A DNA stretch of 7,201 bases from Pseudomonadota bacterium (GTDB lineage Bacteria; Pseudomonadota; Alphaproteobacteria; Acetobacterales; Acetobacteraceae), in NCBI GenBank assembly GCA_021841985.1, contig JAKCCP010000322.1, positions 1-7,201 of the forward strand, read 5' to 3'. The translations under genes and the position numbers were made by a program. Positions 1 to 6,396 of this stretch are shown piece by piece (position 1 is the first letter of the stretch; every line of letters begins with the position of its first letter). The notes under the pieces were generated by a model. It was not told the DNA's origin, searched no databases, and worked only from the letters and a program-made list of their open reading frames with translations.

Positions 1-29
1 GCCTTTGCAATCCTTCCCATGATGCGGGT

Positions 30-80
30 CTGGGGGCGCTGCCCCCAGCGGGGCGAGGGCGGAGCCCTCGCCTTAATTTT
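30..80 (+). terminator. Tandem hairpins with T-rich tail, probable intrinsic terminator
   Basis: Two perfect hairpins lie three bases apart. The first pairs 30-37 with 41-48 (8 bp stem, GCT loop). The second pairs 52-60 with 64-72 (9 bp stem, GGA loop) and is followed directly by TTAATTTT at 73-80. A strong GC stem followed by a T-rich run is the classical Rho-independent layout for transcription on the plus strand, so this should end a gene lying left of the window. The tail is broken by two A residues, so it is not ideal. The tandem arrangement also resembles the short palindromic intergenic repeats found in many high-GC alphaproteobacteria, so it could be a dispersed repeat that also terminates transcription. 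No gene is visible in 1-110. Confidence 0.7.
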
Positions 81-164
81 GATAAGATAAACACCCCACA
101 ACTCTCAACCTTGCGTGCCGGCCGCTCCGGCCTCAGCTATAGCGGCGATCGCGTGGGAAGCGAA

Positions 165-170
165 AAGGAG
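165..170 (+). promoter_or_regulatory. Ribosome binding site of dapB
   Basis: AAGGAG sits 6 bases upstream of the ATG at 177. It fixes the dapB start there, although the frame stays open further upstream and includes a TTG at 111. The residues encoded before 177 do not resemble the DapB N-terminus, whereas the protein read from 177 begins directly with the nucleotide-binding strand. Confidence 0.8.
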
Positions 171-176
171 AAAACC

Positions 177-959
177 ATGCCGCTCCGCATCGGCATTACC
201 GGCATCGCCGGGCGCATGGGAAGCCTGTTGGCCGAGGAGGCACGCCGCGCCGGGGTGCTGGCGGGCGGCACACTGCGCCCTGGCTCGGCGCATCCGCCCC
301 TGCCCGAGGCGCTGATACTCCCGGATATTGCCGCCCTCGCGCGGGTCTCCGACGTGGTGATCGATTTCACCCATGCCGCCGCCGTCGCCGCCCATGCCGA
401 GGCCCTGGCGGCGGCGGGCACGCCCTGGGTACTCGGCACCACCGGGCTTGCCGCCACGGACGAGGCTTTGGTCGCCGCGGCGGCGCGGCGTATCGCGGTC
501 TGTGCCGCGGCGAATTTTTCCCCCGGCGTCACGCTCGTGCTCGCTTTGGCCGAACGCATGGCCGCCGCCCTGCCGGGGGATCTCTATGATGCCGAGATCG
601 TCGAGATGCACCATCGCCAGAAGGTCGATGCCCCCTCCGGCACCGCGATCGGGCTGGGTCAGGCGGTGGCGCGCGGGCGCGGGGTCGATCTCGCCGGCGC
701 GATGGAGAGCGGGCGGCAGGGCCATACCGGACCGCGCCGGGCCGGCGCCATCGGCTTTGCCTCCTTGCGCGGTGGCCAGGTGGTGGGCGAGCATACGCTT
801 ATCTTCGCGGCCGCGAGCGAGCACATCGCGCTCACCCATCGCGCCTTCGACCGCCGGGTTTTTGCCGCCGGCGCGGTGCGCGCGGCCCTCTGGCTCGCCG
901 GGCGGGAGCCAGGGCTTTATTCGATGCGCGACGTGCTCGGCCTCAGCGCATCGGCTTGA
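177..959 (+). CDS. dapB: 4-hydroxy-tetrahydrodipicolinate reductase (DapB)
   Basis: DapB reduces 4-hydroxy-tetrahydrodipicolinate to tetrahydrodipicolinate with NAD(P)H in the cytoplasm, a step towards meso-diaminopimelate (peptidoglycan) and lysine. The 260-residue product is slightly shorter than E. coli DapB (about 273). Visible motifs are the Rossmann glycine motif GIAGRMG at residues 9-15, the VIDFT strand at 61-65, the GTTG loop at 87-90, NFSPGV at 113-118, and the family signature HHRQKVDAPSGTA at 145-157. In the signature, H145 and K149 match the catalytic His159/Lys163 pair of E. coli. The segment between the Rossmann motif and VIDFT is compact compared with E. coli, which accounts for the shorter length. 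It is followed by a 105-base gap and then metK on the same strand, so the two may be co-transcribed. No convincing promoter was found upstream. Confidence 0.96.
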   Translation: MPLRIGITGIAGRMGSLLAEEARRAGVLAGGTLRPGSAHPPLPEALILPDIAALARVSDVVIDFTHAAAVAAHAEALAAAGTPWVLGTTGLAATDEALVAAAARRIAVCAAANFSPGVTLVLALAERMAAALPGDLYDAEIVEMHHRQKVDAPSGTAIGLGQAVARGRGVDLAGAMESGRQGHTGPRRAGAIGFASLRGGQVVGEHTLIFAAASEHIALTHRAFDRRVFAAGAVRAALWLAGREPGLYSMRDVLGLSASA

Positions 960-1007
960 CCAAGGGCCGCATTTCCGCCAAAGAGCGCCCGCCCCGGTGC
1001 CGCCTGC

Positions 1008-1025
1008 GCCGGCGCGGCCGCCGGC
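1008..1025 (+). other. GC hairpin in the dapB-metK spacer
   Basis: The 105-base spacer (960-1064) contains a perfect 7 bp stem, 1008-1014 paired with 1019-1025, closing a CGGC loop. No T-run follows it (the next bases are ATTCT), so it is a weak terminator at best. It could attenuate or stabilise the transcript, or be chance in GC-rich DNA. I could not match the spacer to a known SAM-responsive riboswitch by eye. Confidence 0.3.
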
Positions 1026-1064
1026 ATTCTCCGGTCCCTGCGCGACAAGAGGACGAACTGCGCC

Positions 1065-2252
1065 ATGCGCGACAAGGGCGATTTCCTGTTTACTTCCGAG
1101 TCGGTCTCGGAAGGCCATCCCGACAAGGTGGCGGACCGTATCAGCGACACCGTGCTCGATGCCTTCCTCGCCGCCGATCCCTATGCCCGCGTCGCCTGCG
1201 AGACGCTGGTGACCACCAACCGCATCATCCTGGCCGGCGAGACCCGTGGCCCCGAGACCATCACCGCCGAATATCTCAGCCATCTCGCGCGCCTCGCGGT
1301 GCATGATATCGGCTACGACCAGGAAGGCTTCAGTTGGCGCAACGCGGAGGTGGAGTGCCATCTCCACGCGCAATCCGTCGATATCGCCCAGGGTGTCGAT
1401 TCCGTCGGCAACAAGGACGAGGGCGCCGGCGATCAAGGCATCATGTTCGGCTATGCCTGCCGCGAGACCGAGGCGCTGATGCCGGCGCCGATCTATTACG
1501 CCCACCTGATCCTGCGCCGGATCAGCGAACTCCGCCGTAACCGCGATGTTTCCGCCGCCGGGCTGCTGCCGGACGCCAAAAGCCAGGTGACGCTGCGCTA
1601 TGTCGATGGCAAGCCGATCGGCGCCACCAGCATCGTTGTCTCGATCCAGCACACGCCCGATCTGGAGCAGGTGGAAATCAGGCGCATGCTGTGGCCGATC
1701 GTGGAATCCAGCCTGCCGCGCGGCTGGATGTGCCCGGAGGCACAATTCTACGTCAACCCGACCGGGAAATTCGTCATCGGTGGGCCGGATGGCGATTGCG
1801 GGCTCACCGGGCGCAAGATCATCGTCGATACCTATGGCGGGGCGGCGCCGCATGGGGGCGGGGCCTTCAGCGGCAAGGATCCGACCAAGGTTGATCGCTC
1901 GGCCGCCTATGCCTGCCGCTACCTCGCCAAGAACGTGGTCGCCGCCGAACTCGCTGAAAGCTGCACCTTGCAGTTGAGCTATGCCATCGGGGTGGCGCAA
2001 CCGCTCTCGCTCTATGTCGATCTCGGCGGCACCGGGCATGATGTGGACGAGGTGCGGCTGGAGCGGGTGTTGCGCGAACTCGTCGATCTCCGCCCGCAAG
2101 GCATTCGCGAGCATCTCCAGCTCAACCGCCCGATCTACGCGCCGACCTCGGCCTATGGCCATTTCGGCCGCGAGCCGGACGCCGAACTCGGCACTTTTAC
2201 CTGGGAGCGGACAGATCTGGTGCCGGCGCTGCGCGCGGCTTTCGGGCGCTGA
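1065..2252 (+). CDS. metK: S-adenosylmethionine synthetase (MetK)
   Basis: MetK makes S-adenosylmethionine from methionine and ATP, with release of phosphate and pyrophosphate, as a cytoplasmic oligomer. The 395-residue protein has the family's usual length. Hallmarks are [13 protein letters not shown] at residues 9-21 (H18 and D20 match the substrate and metal residues His14/Asp16 of E. coli), the ATP motif [12 protein letters not shown] at 120-131, and the glycine-rich P-loop-like signature GGGAFSGKD at 264-272 with K271, followed by [11 protein letters not shown]. The ATG at 1065 is preceded by AAGAGGA at 1047-1053, a somewhat long 11-base spacing. The stop TGA (2250-2252) overlaps the proposed start of trmB, so the next gene, a SAM-dependent enzyme, is probably translationally coupled. 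Confidence 0.98.
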   Translation: MRDKGDFLFTSESVSEGHPDKVADRISDTVLDAFLAADPYARVACETLVTTNRIILAGETRGPETITAEYLSHLARLAVHDIGYDQEGFSWRNAEVECHLHAQSVDIAQGVDSVGNKDEGAGDQGIMFGYACRETEALMPAPIYYAHLILRRISELRRNRDVSAAGLLPDAKSQVTLRYVDGKPIGATSIVVSIQHTPDLEQVEIRRMLWPIVESSLPRGWMCPEAQFYVNPTGKFVIGGPDGDCGLTGRKIIVDTYGGAAPHGGGAFSGKDPTKVDRSAAYACRYLAKNVVAAELAESCTLQLSYAIGVAQPLSLYVDLGGTGHDVDEVRLERVLRELVDLRPQGIREHLQLNRPIYAPTSAYGHFGREPDAELGTFTWERTDLVPALRAAFGR

Positions 2253-2965
2253 GCGAAACCCCTGGCGCGACGCGGCCGGGCGCCCGGCCGCTCAAGCCGC
2301 CGCCCGAGCGACTCTATGGCCGCCAGCACGGCCATCGGCTGCGCCCGCGCCAGGAGCGCCTGCTGGGCGAAACCTTACCTCGGCTTCGGCTCGACCCCGC
2401 CGCCCCGCTCAAAGGTCTTGCGGGGTTCTCCAGCCTGGCGCTGGAAATCGGTTTTGGTGGCGGCGAACATGCGCTGGCCGAGATCGCCGCGAAGCCCGAG
2501 GCCGCGCTGATCGCGTGCGAGGTTTTCGCCAACGGCGTCTGCTCGCTGCTCGCCCGGCTGGTGCCCGCGGGGGGAGAGGCCGACGCGCCGCTTCCCGCCA
2601 ATCTCCGCCTCTGGGACAACGACGCCCGGATCGTGCTGCGCGCCCTGCCCGAAGCCTCTTTGACGCGGGTTTTTCTCCTTTTTCCCGATCCCTGGCCGAA
2701 ATCGCGTCACGCCAAGCGGCGCTTCGTGCATCCGGCGAATTTGTCTCTCGTCGCCCGCGCGCTCCGCCCCGGCGGGGAATGGCGGATCGCCACCGACGAT
2801 CCGACCTATCAGGCCTGGGTCGCCGAGGTTTTCGCCGCGCAGGATTTTTTTGTCTTCGCTCCCCCCCGCGCCGCGCGCCCGCGCGACTGGGCGCCGACGC
2901 GCTACGAGGCAAAAGCCCTCAAGGCCGGGCGCCAGCCGCTCTACTGGCGGCTGATCCGCCGTTAG
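2249..2965 (+). CDS. trmB: tRNA (guanine-N7-)-methyltransferase (TrmB), proposed CTG start
   Basis: TrmB methylates N7 of G46 in the tRNA variable loop using SAM. Read from CTG 2249 the protein has 238 residues, matching E. coli TrmB (239). Visible motifs are the N-terminal [15 protein letters not shown] at 21-35, the SAM-binding loop EIGFGGGEH at 66-74, the acidic residue E91, WDNDA at 122-126, the family signature [14 protein letters not shown] at 145-158, TDDP at 182-185, and the C-terminal TRYE at 217-220. The frame is open from an in-frame TGA at 2039-2041, yet contains no ATG, GTG or TTG until GTG 2561, which would delete the SAM site. The CTG at 2249 overlaps the metK stop as CTGA and gives an N-terminus of (M)SETP. 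There is no obvious Shine-Dalgarno site, so reinitiation after metK is likely. Function is very secure; the start codon is inferred. An upstream CTG at 2201 is the alternative. Confidence 0.93.
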   Translation: MSETPGATRPGARPLKPPPERLYGRQHGHRLRPRQERLLGETLPRLRLDPAAPLKGLAGFSSLALEIGFGGGEHALAEIAAKPEAALIACEVFANGVCSLLARLVPAGGEADAPLPANLRLWDNDARIVLRALPEASLTRVFLLFPDPWPKSRHAKRRFVHPANLSLVARALRPGGEWRIATDDPTYQAWVAEVFAAQDFFVFAPPRAARPRDWAPTRYEAKALKAGRQPLYWRLIRR

Positions 2966-3876
2966 GGGGTGGTCCCGCTGGCGTGGCCGGTGCCACTCTG
3001 GGCCTCTGCGAGGCCGCCGCCCCAGCTCCACCAGCCGCGCGGCAGTTGTGCGGCGGCTTCCGCGGTAATGGCGGCCTCGGGGCTGGCGAAGAGGCCGAAA
3101 CAAGTGGCGCCGGAGCCGCTCATGCGGGCAAGCAGCACCCCGGGCAGCCGCGCGATCGTTGCCAACGCCCCGGCGATCGCCGGACAGAGCGCGATCGCCA
3201 CGGCTTCGAGATCGTTGCCCAACGCCGCGAGATCGGCGGCCATGGTAGCGGCGTCGGCCCACATTTCGGGCAGCGTCGCGGGGGATGAAAAGCCGCCCGC
3301 CCGCGCCGCGAAAACCTCGCCAGTGGCCAGCGCGATGCCGGGGTTGACCAGCACCAGCCCGAATTGGGGCAGGCGTGGCGCGGGGCTGAGCATCTCACCA
3401 ATGCCTCGCATCCGCGCCGGCCGCGCGGCGAGGCAGGCCGGCACATCGGCGCCGAGGTGGAGCGCCAGGGCCGCGAGATCGAGATCGCCTAAACCCCAGA
3501 GCCGCGCCAGTGCCCGGAGCGTCGCGGCGGCATCCGCCGAGCCGCCACCGATCCCTGATGCCACGGGCAGGTTTTTCTCGAGCGTGAGCGCCGCCGCTTG
3601 GGAGCGCCCGGCGGTCTTGGCGAGGAGGCGGGCGGCGCGCAGCACGAGATTGTCGCCCATGGGGGCGAGCGCGGCGCCAAAGCGGCCAGTGAGCGTGAGG
3701 GAAAATGTGTCGGCGGGCGCGGCACGCAGCCGATCATGGACGGCGGCGAAAACCACCAGGCTGTCGAGCAGGTGATAGCCATCACCGCGCCGGCCGGTGA
3801 CGCGGAGAAAGAGATTGATCTTGGCCGGGGCGCATTCCACCACCGGCGCGACGATGTCCGCGGGTGCCGTGCTCAA
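2962..3876 (-). CDS. ispE: 4-diphosphocytidyl-2-C-methyl-D-erythritol kinase (IspE)
   Basis: IspE phosphorylates CDP-methylerythritol at the 2-hydroxyl, the fourth step of the MEP route to isoprenoid precursors, in the cytoplasm. The 304-residue product is slightly longer than E. coli IspE (about 283), with a short N-terminal extension and a Gly/Ser-rich C-terminal tail. GHMP-kinase motifs are all present: [19 protein letters not shown] at residues 17-35 with catalytic K19, the ATP loop [15 protein letters not shown] at 103-117, GADVPACL at 142-149 with catalytic D144 (Asp141 in E. coli), and [12 protein letters not shown] at 252-263. The start is TTG at 3876-3874, overlapping the stop of the upstream TPR gene as TTGA. 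The next in-frame candidates are two GTG codons at residues 12-13. No clear Shine-Dalgarno site is visible, which fits translational coupling. Its stop TAA (2964-2962) overlaps the trmB stop on the other strand. Confidence 0.96.
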   Translation of the reverse strand: MSTAPADIVAPVVECAPAKINLFLRVTGRRGDGYHLLDSLVVFAAVHDRLRAAPADTFSLTLTGRFGAALAPMGDNLVLRAARLLAKTAGRSQAAALTLEKNLPVASGIGGGSADAAATLRALARLWGLGDLDLAALALHLGADVPACLAARPARMRGIGEMLSPAPRLPQFGLVLVNPGIALATGEVFAARAGGFSSPATLPEMWADAATMAADLAALGNDLEAVAIALCPAIAGALATIARLPGVLLARMSGSGATCFGLFASPEAAITAEAAAQLPRGWWSWGGGLAEAQSGTGHASGTTP

Positions 3877-5606
3877 TGTGGCGCGGCGCCGCTGGCCCCG
3901 CTCGTCGGATCGCCGGCGAGGCCGGCGGTGGACACCCCGGCCTGCTTGAGCTTCGCCTCAAGCTTCACCGCCTCGTCGGGCTCGGGCTTCAGGGCGAGCG
4001 CGAGGCGCCATTGATAGGTCGCCTCCAACTTCCGCCCGGCGGCCCAGAGGGCATCGCCGAAATGGCCGTTGATGGTCGGATCCTCGGGCTCCATCTCGAC
4101 CGCCCGCTCCAGCCAGTGCACGGCGCCGGAGGGATCGCCCTGGCGCAGCAGCACCCAGCCGAGGCTGTCGATGATCGCCCCGTCATTGGGCTTCAGTGCC
4201 ACCGCTTTCTCGATCAGCTTGCGTGCCTCGGCGAGATGGGTGCCTTGCTCGGCCCAGGAGTAGCCGAGATAGTTGAGCACATAGGGTTGATCGGGCGAGA
4301 GCTGCAGGGCATGCTCGAAATCGGCCTGCGCCTTGGGCCATTGATGAGCGCGATCATAGCAAATACCACGGGCATAGAACAGCACCCAATCGCGCGCCGT
4401 GACATCCTGCACCCGCGCGAGCGCGCCGTCATAGGCGGTGATCGCTTTGTTGAACTCGCTTTTGCCGCGATAGATATCGCCCAGCTGGGCAAGCGGCTCG
4501 GGCCGGTCGGGGAACTGCTTGGCGAGGTTTTCGAGGAGAGCGACGGCGGTCGAGGTATGGCCGAGCTGATCCTCGATGGTGGCGCGGCGGAGATCGATGA
4601 GGCCGGCGAGCGGCGCGTTGGCCGGCACGCTGGCGAGAATCTGCAGCGCGTTGTCCAACTGCCCGTTATCCTCCAGCATGTTGGACATCATCAGCCGCGC
4701 CGCTGTCATTTGCGGCCGCAGATCGAGGGCCAAGCGCAGGATGATCAGGGAGAAATCATCGGCCTCCTGCTGGCGCAGCGAGGCGGCGAGCGCGAGATAG
4801 GCCTCGGCGATGCCATCCACCGCCGAGGCCACCGGACGAGTCGCGATCTCGGCTTCCAGCGCGGGCACCGCCATGGAGAGCACGCTGTCACCCTCGCGGA
4901 GGGTATCGAGGGTGCGCCGCGCCTCTTCCATTTCGCCATGGCGGGCCTGCCAGCTCGCCAGGATCTGGGCGAAGCGGAGATTGGGGGCGGCGAAAGTTTT
5001 CTGAGCCATATCGTAGAAACGCTCGGCATCGGCATCGCGCCCGGCGAGATCGGCAATCAGCGCCGCGTGCAGGGCGTAGATGCCACCGATGCGTGGGTTG
5101 CTGGTCAACGGGCGGAGGATATCGAGCGCGGCATCGACATGGCCGGCGCCCATGTCGGACCAGGCGAGCAGCAGCGGCTGCAGCACCGCCGAGATGCCGT
5201 GATTGGGCAAGGAGAGATAGCGCTGCTTGGCCGATTCCCACTCGCCGTGCCGCGCCGATTCGTCGGCGAGGAGCAACTGGGCGGCAGCGTTGTCGGGCAG
5301 CTTGACGGCGAGCCGCACCGCCTCCGGCCGGCCGGCGACGAGATTGGCGATGAACGCCTGGCGCAACAACACGCCGTTGGAGGGATCATCGGCGAGCGCC
5401 GCGAGCAGCTTGGTCGCTGCGACATCGGCCGCGCCCTGGCTCGCCGCGAACTGGCCGACCAGATAGTCGCCATAGACCCCGGACGGATCGTCACCGCTGG
5501 GATCACCACGCCCGAGCGCCCCCGGCGCGGCATTGCTCGCGGCGCAGGCCGAGAGCAGCGTGACGGCGAGAAGGGCGAGGCGGGGACGGAATGAGAAAAT
5601 GTTCAT
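3873..5606 (-). CDS. Tetratricopeptide-repeat lipoprotein
   Basis: This 577-residue protein begins with a lipoprotein signal peptide: FRPR, a hydrophobic core LALLAVTLL at about 10-18, and the lipobox LSAC with the acylated cysteine at 21. It should therefore be anchored in a membrane and face the periplasm. A Gly/Asp/Ser linker follows (about 24-45), then helical TPR-type repeats almost to the end. The clearest units lie near 47-80, 374-398, 408-440, 442-475, 477-510 and 511-544; the middle is more degenerate. The C-terminal block, with [11 protein letters not shown] near 445 and [23 protein letters not shown] near 480-502, is typical of a widespread proteobacterial TPR family of similar size. 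No catalytic residues are evident, so it is probably a scaffold for protein contacts; its partner is unknown. It overlaps ispE by 4 bases. The ATG at 5606-5604 was chosen because it gives a complete signal peptide; the ribosome binding site is weak. Confidence 0.88.
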   Translation of the reverse strand: MNIFSFRPRLALLAVTLLSACAASNAAPGALGRGDPSGDDPSGVYGDYLVGQFAASQGAADVAATKLLAALADDPSNGVLLRQAFIANLVAGRPEAVRLAVKLPDNAAAQLLLADESARHGEWESAKQRYLSLPNHGISAVLQPLLLAWSDMGAGHVDAALDILRPLTSNPRIGGIYALHAALIADLAGRDADAERFYDMAQKTFAAPNLRFAQILASWQARHGEMEEARRTLDTLREGDSVLSMAVPALEAEIATRPVASAVDGIAEAYLALAASLRQQEADDFSLIILRLALDLRPQMTAARLMMSNMLEDNGQLDNALQILASVPANAPLAGLIDLRRATIEDQLGHTSTAVALLENLAKQFPDRPEPLAQLGDIYRGKSEFNKAITAYDGALARVQDVTARDWVLFYARGICYDRAHQWPKAQADFEHALQLSPDQPYVLNYLGYSWAEQGTHLAEARKLIEKAVALKPNDGAIIDSLGWVLLRQGDPSGAVHWLERAVEMEPEDPTINGHFGDALWAAGRKLEATYQWRLALALKPEPDEAVKLEAKLKQAGVSTAGLAGDPTSGASGAAPH

Positions 5607-5818
5607 GAGTTTATTCTACCAGCCAACCGCCCGCCGCGCTATCTCCCGAGGGCCACCGGCGGGGCAGGTGTGGGCGCTGGCTGAAATGTGATCGCCCCAC
5701 GCCGGGGCGCGGGGAATTTATCGCGCCGCGAAAGCGCTTGTGGAGAATTTCGGCGCGTCAACATCAGGCCAAGGCGTCAGCCCACATCCCGCTGGTTGCG
5801 GCGCCAGGGCCGCCGTGC

Positions 5819-5846
5819 TTTGATCGTCGCCGCGGGGGGCTATCAA
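5819..5846 (+). promoter_or_regulatory. Candidate dps promoter
   Basis: TTTGAT at 5819-5824 and TATCAA at 5841-5846 are separated by 16 bases and resemble sigma-70-type -35 and -10 boxes, placed about 30 bases before the dps start. The same bases include an inverted pair, TTGAT and ATCAA, 17 bases apart, which could be an operator. The matches are partial and were made by eye. Confidence 0.3.
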
Positions 5847-5863
5847 TCCAGAGGCGTTTGCCC

Positions 5864-5870
5864 AGAGGGA
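5864..5870 (+). promoter_or_regulatory. Ribosome binding site of dps
   Basis: AGAGGGA lies 5 bases before the ATG at 5876. It selects this start over an upstream in-frame ATG at 5738, whose extra 46 residues do not resemble a Dps N-terminus. Confidence 0.7.
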
Positions 5871-5875
5871 TTTGC

Positions 5876-6355
5876 ATGAAGCCGCATCAGCACCAGCTTG
5901 CCACCAATATTCGCGGCGAATCTATCGCTGTTCTCAATCGCCATCTCGCCGCAGCGATTGATCTGCACGCGCAGGTGAAGCAGGCGCACTGGAATGTGCG
6001 CGGCGAAACCTTCATCGCCCTCCATGAACTGTTCGACAAGATCGCCGATGACGTCGAGGAATGGTCGGACATGATCGCTGAACGCGCCGCCGCCCTCGGC
6101 GGCGAGGCGGAGGGAACGGTTCAGGTCGCGGCCGCGTCCTCCTTCCTGCCGCGCTACACGCTGAAAATCGCCGCCTGCGCGAAACACGCCGAGGCCATCG
6201 CCGTGGCCCTGGGGGGGTTCGGCGCGAGCCTGCGCGCCGCGATCGATGCCAGCGCCGCGGCCGGCGACGCGGTGACCGCCGATCTCTTCACCGAAATTGC
6301 CCGCGCCGCCGACAAGCAGACCTGGTTCGTCGCGGCGCACCACCCGCCGCACTGA
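5876..6355 (+). CDS. dps: Dps-family ferritin-like DNA protection protein
   Basis: Dps proteins form 12-subunit shells that oxidise and store iron using hydrogen peroxide, and many coat DNA in stationary phase. The 159-residue product has the family length. The inter-subunit ferroxidase set is complete with the correct spacing: H38 (in AHWNVRG), H50, D54, D65 and E69 (in DMIAERAAALGG), corresponding to E. coli His51, His63, Asp67, Asp78 and Glu82. The C-terminal DKQTWFVAAH also fits the family. The N-terminus (MKPHQHQLATN) has one lysine and two histidines and lacks the long Lys-rich tail that E. coli Dps uses to bind DNA, so DNA binding is uncertain while iron and peroxide detoxification is well supported. 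It lies divergent from the TPR gene and 41 bases before the hydrolase, with which it may be co-transcribed. Regulation by an oxidative-stress or iron regulator is plausible, but no known box is clear. Confidence 0.95.
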   Translation: MKPHQHQLATNIRGESIAVLNRHLAAAIDLHAQVKQAHWNVRGETFIALHELFDKIADDVEEWSDMIAERAAALGGEAEGTVQVAAASSFLPRYTLKIAACAKHAEAIAVALGGFGASLRAAIDASAAAGDAVTADLFTEIARAADKQTWFVAAHHPPH

Positions 6356-6396
6356 GCGTTCGCAATTGGCCCGCCACGCTCCCGGAGACGCGCCTG

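Larger units (their letters stand above)
5607..5875. other. Divergent intergenic region between the TPR gene and dps
   Basis: This is the largest non-coding stretch in the window (269 bases) and must hold the promoters of the leftward TPR-ispE pair and the rightward dps. Visible elements are a 6 bp hairpin (5693-5698 paired with 5704-5709, loop ACGCC), the 8-base palindrome AAGCGCTT at 5732-5739, a direct repeat GCGTCA at 5755-5760 and 5774-5779, and an inverted pair TTGAT/ATCAA at 5820-5824 and 5842-5846. On the minus strand TAGAAT lies only 6 bases before the TPR ATG, so if it is a -10 element that mRNA would be nearly leaderless; this is speculative. No open frame here looks coding. Confidence 0.6.

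Noticed and set aside
1..90. Open frame through the left-edge hairpins ending at TAA 88-90
   Set aside because: The peptide would simply be a translation of the palindromes and has no recognisable sequence; a terminator or repeat explains the region better.
111..143. TTGCGT with an AGCTAT or TATAGC box as a dapB promoter
   Set aside because: The spacing (18 or 21 bases) and the box matches are poor, so no promoter is claimed.
105..2162. Long minus-strand open frame (685 codons) opposite dapB and metK
   Set aside because: It lies antisense to two unmistakable enzymes. The product has no recognisable family and is rich in Gly, Ala, Arg, Asp and His. Long antisense frames are expected in GC-rich coding DNA because stop codons are rare there.
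2845..2867. T7 and C7 homopolymers in trmB as a possible phase-variable or frameshift site
   Set aside because: The reading frame is intact on both sides, with a normal TrmB C-terminus including TRYE, and a tRNA methyltransferase is an unlikely phase-variation target.
2375..3262. Minus-strand frame of 295 codons across the trmB-ispE junction
   Set aside because: It crosses two well-supported genes in the wrong frame and has an Arg/Gly-rich composition without motifs.
3864..5594. Plus-strand open frame of 576 codons opposite the TPR gene
   Set aside because: It mirrors the TPR coding sequence almost end to end and resembles no protein I recognise. The minus strand has a lipoprotein signal and TPR repeats, so the plus frame is a codon-bias shadow.
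6354..6381. GAGCGT/ACGCTC inverted repeat between dps and the hydrolase as a terminator
   Set aside because: The stem is only 6 bp, the loop is 16 bases, it begins inside the dps stop region and no T-run follows.
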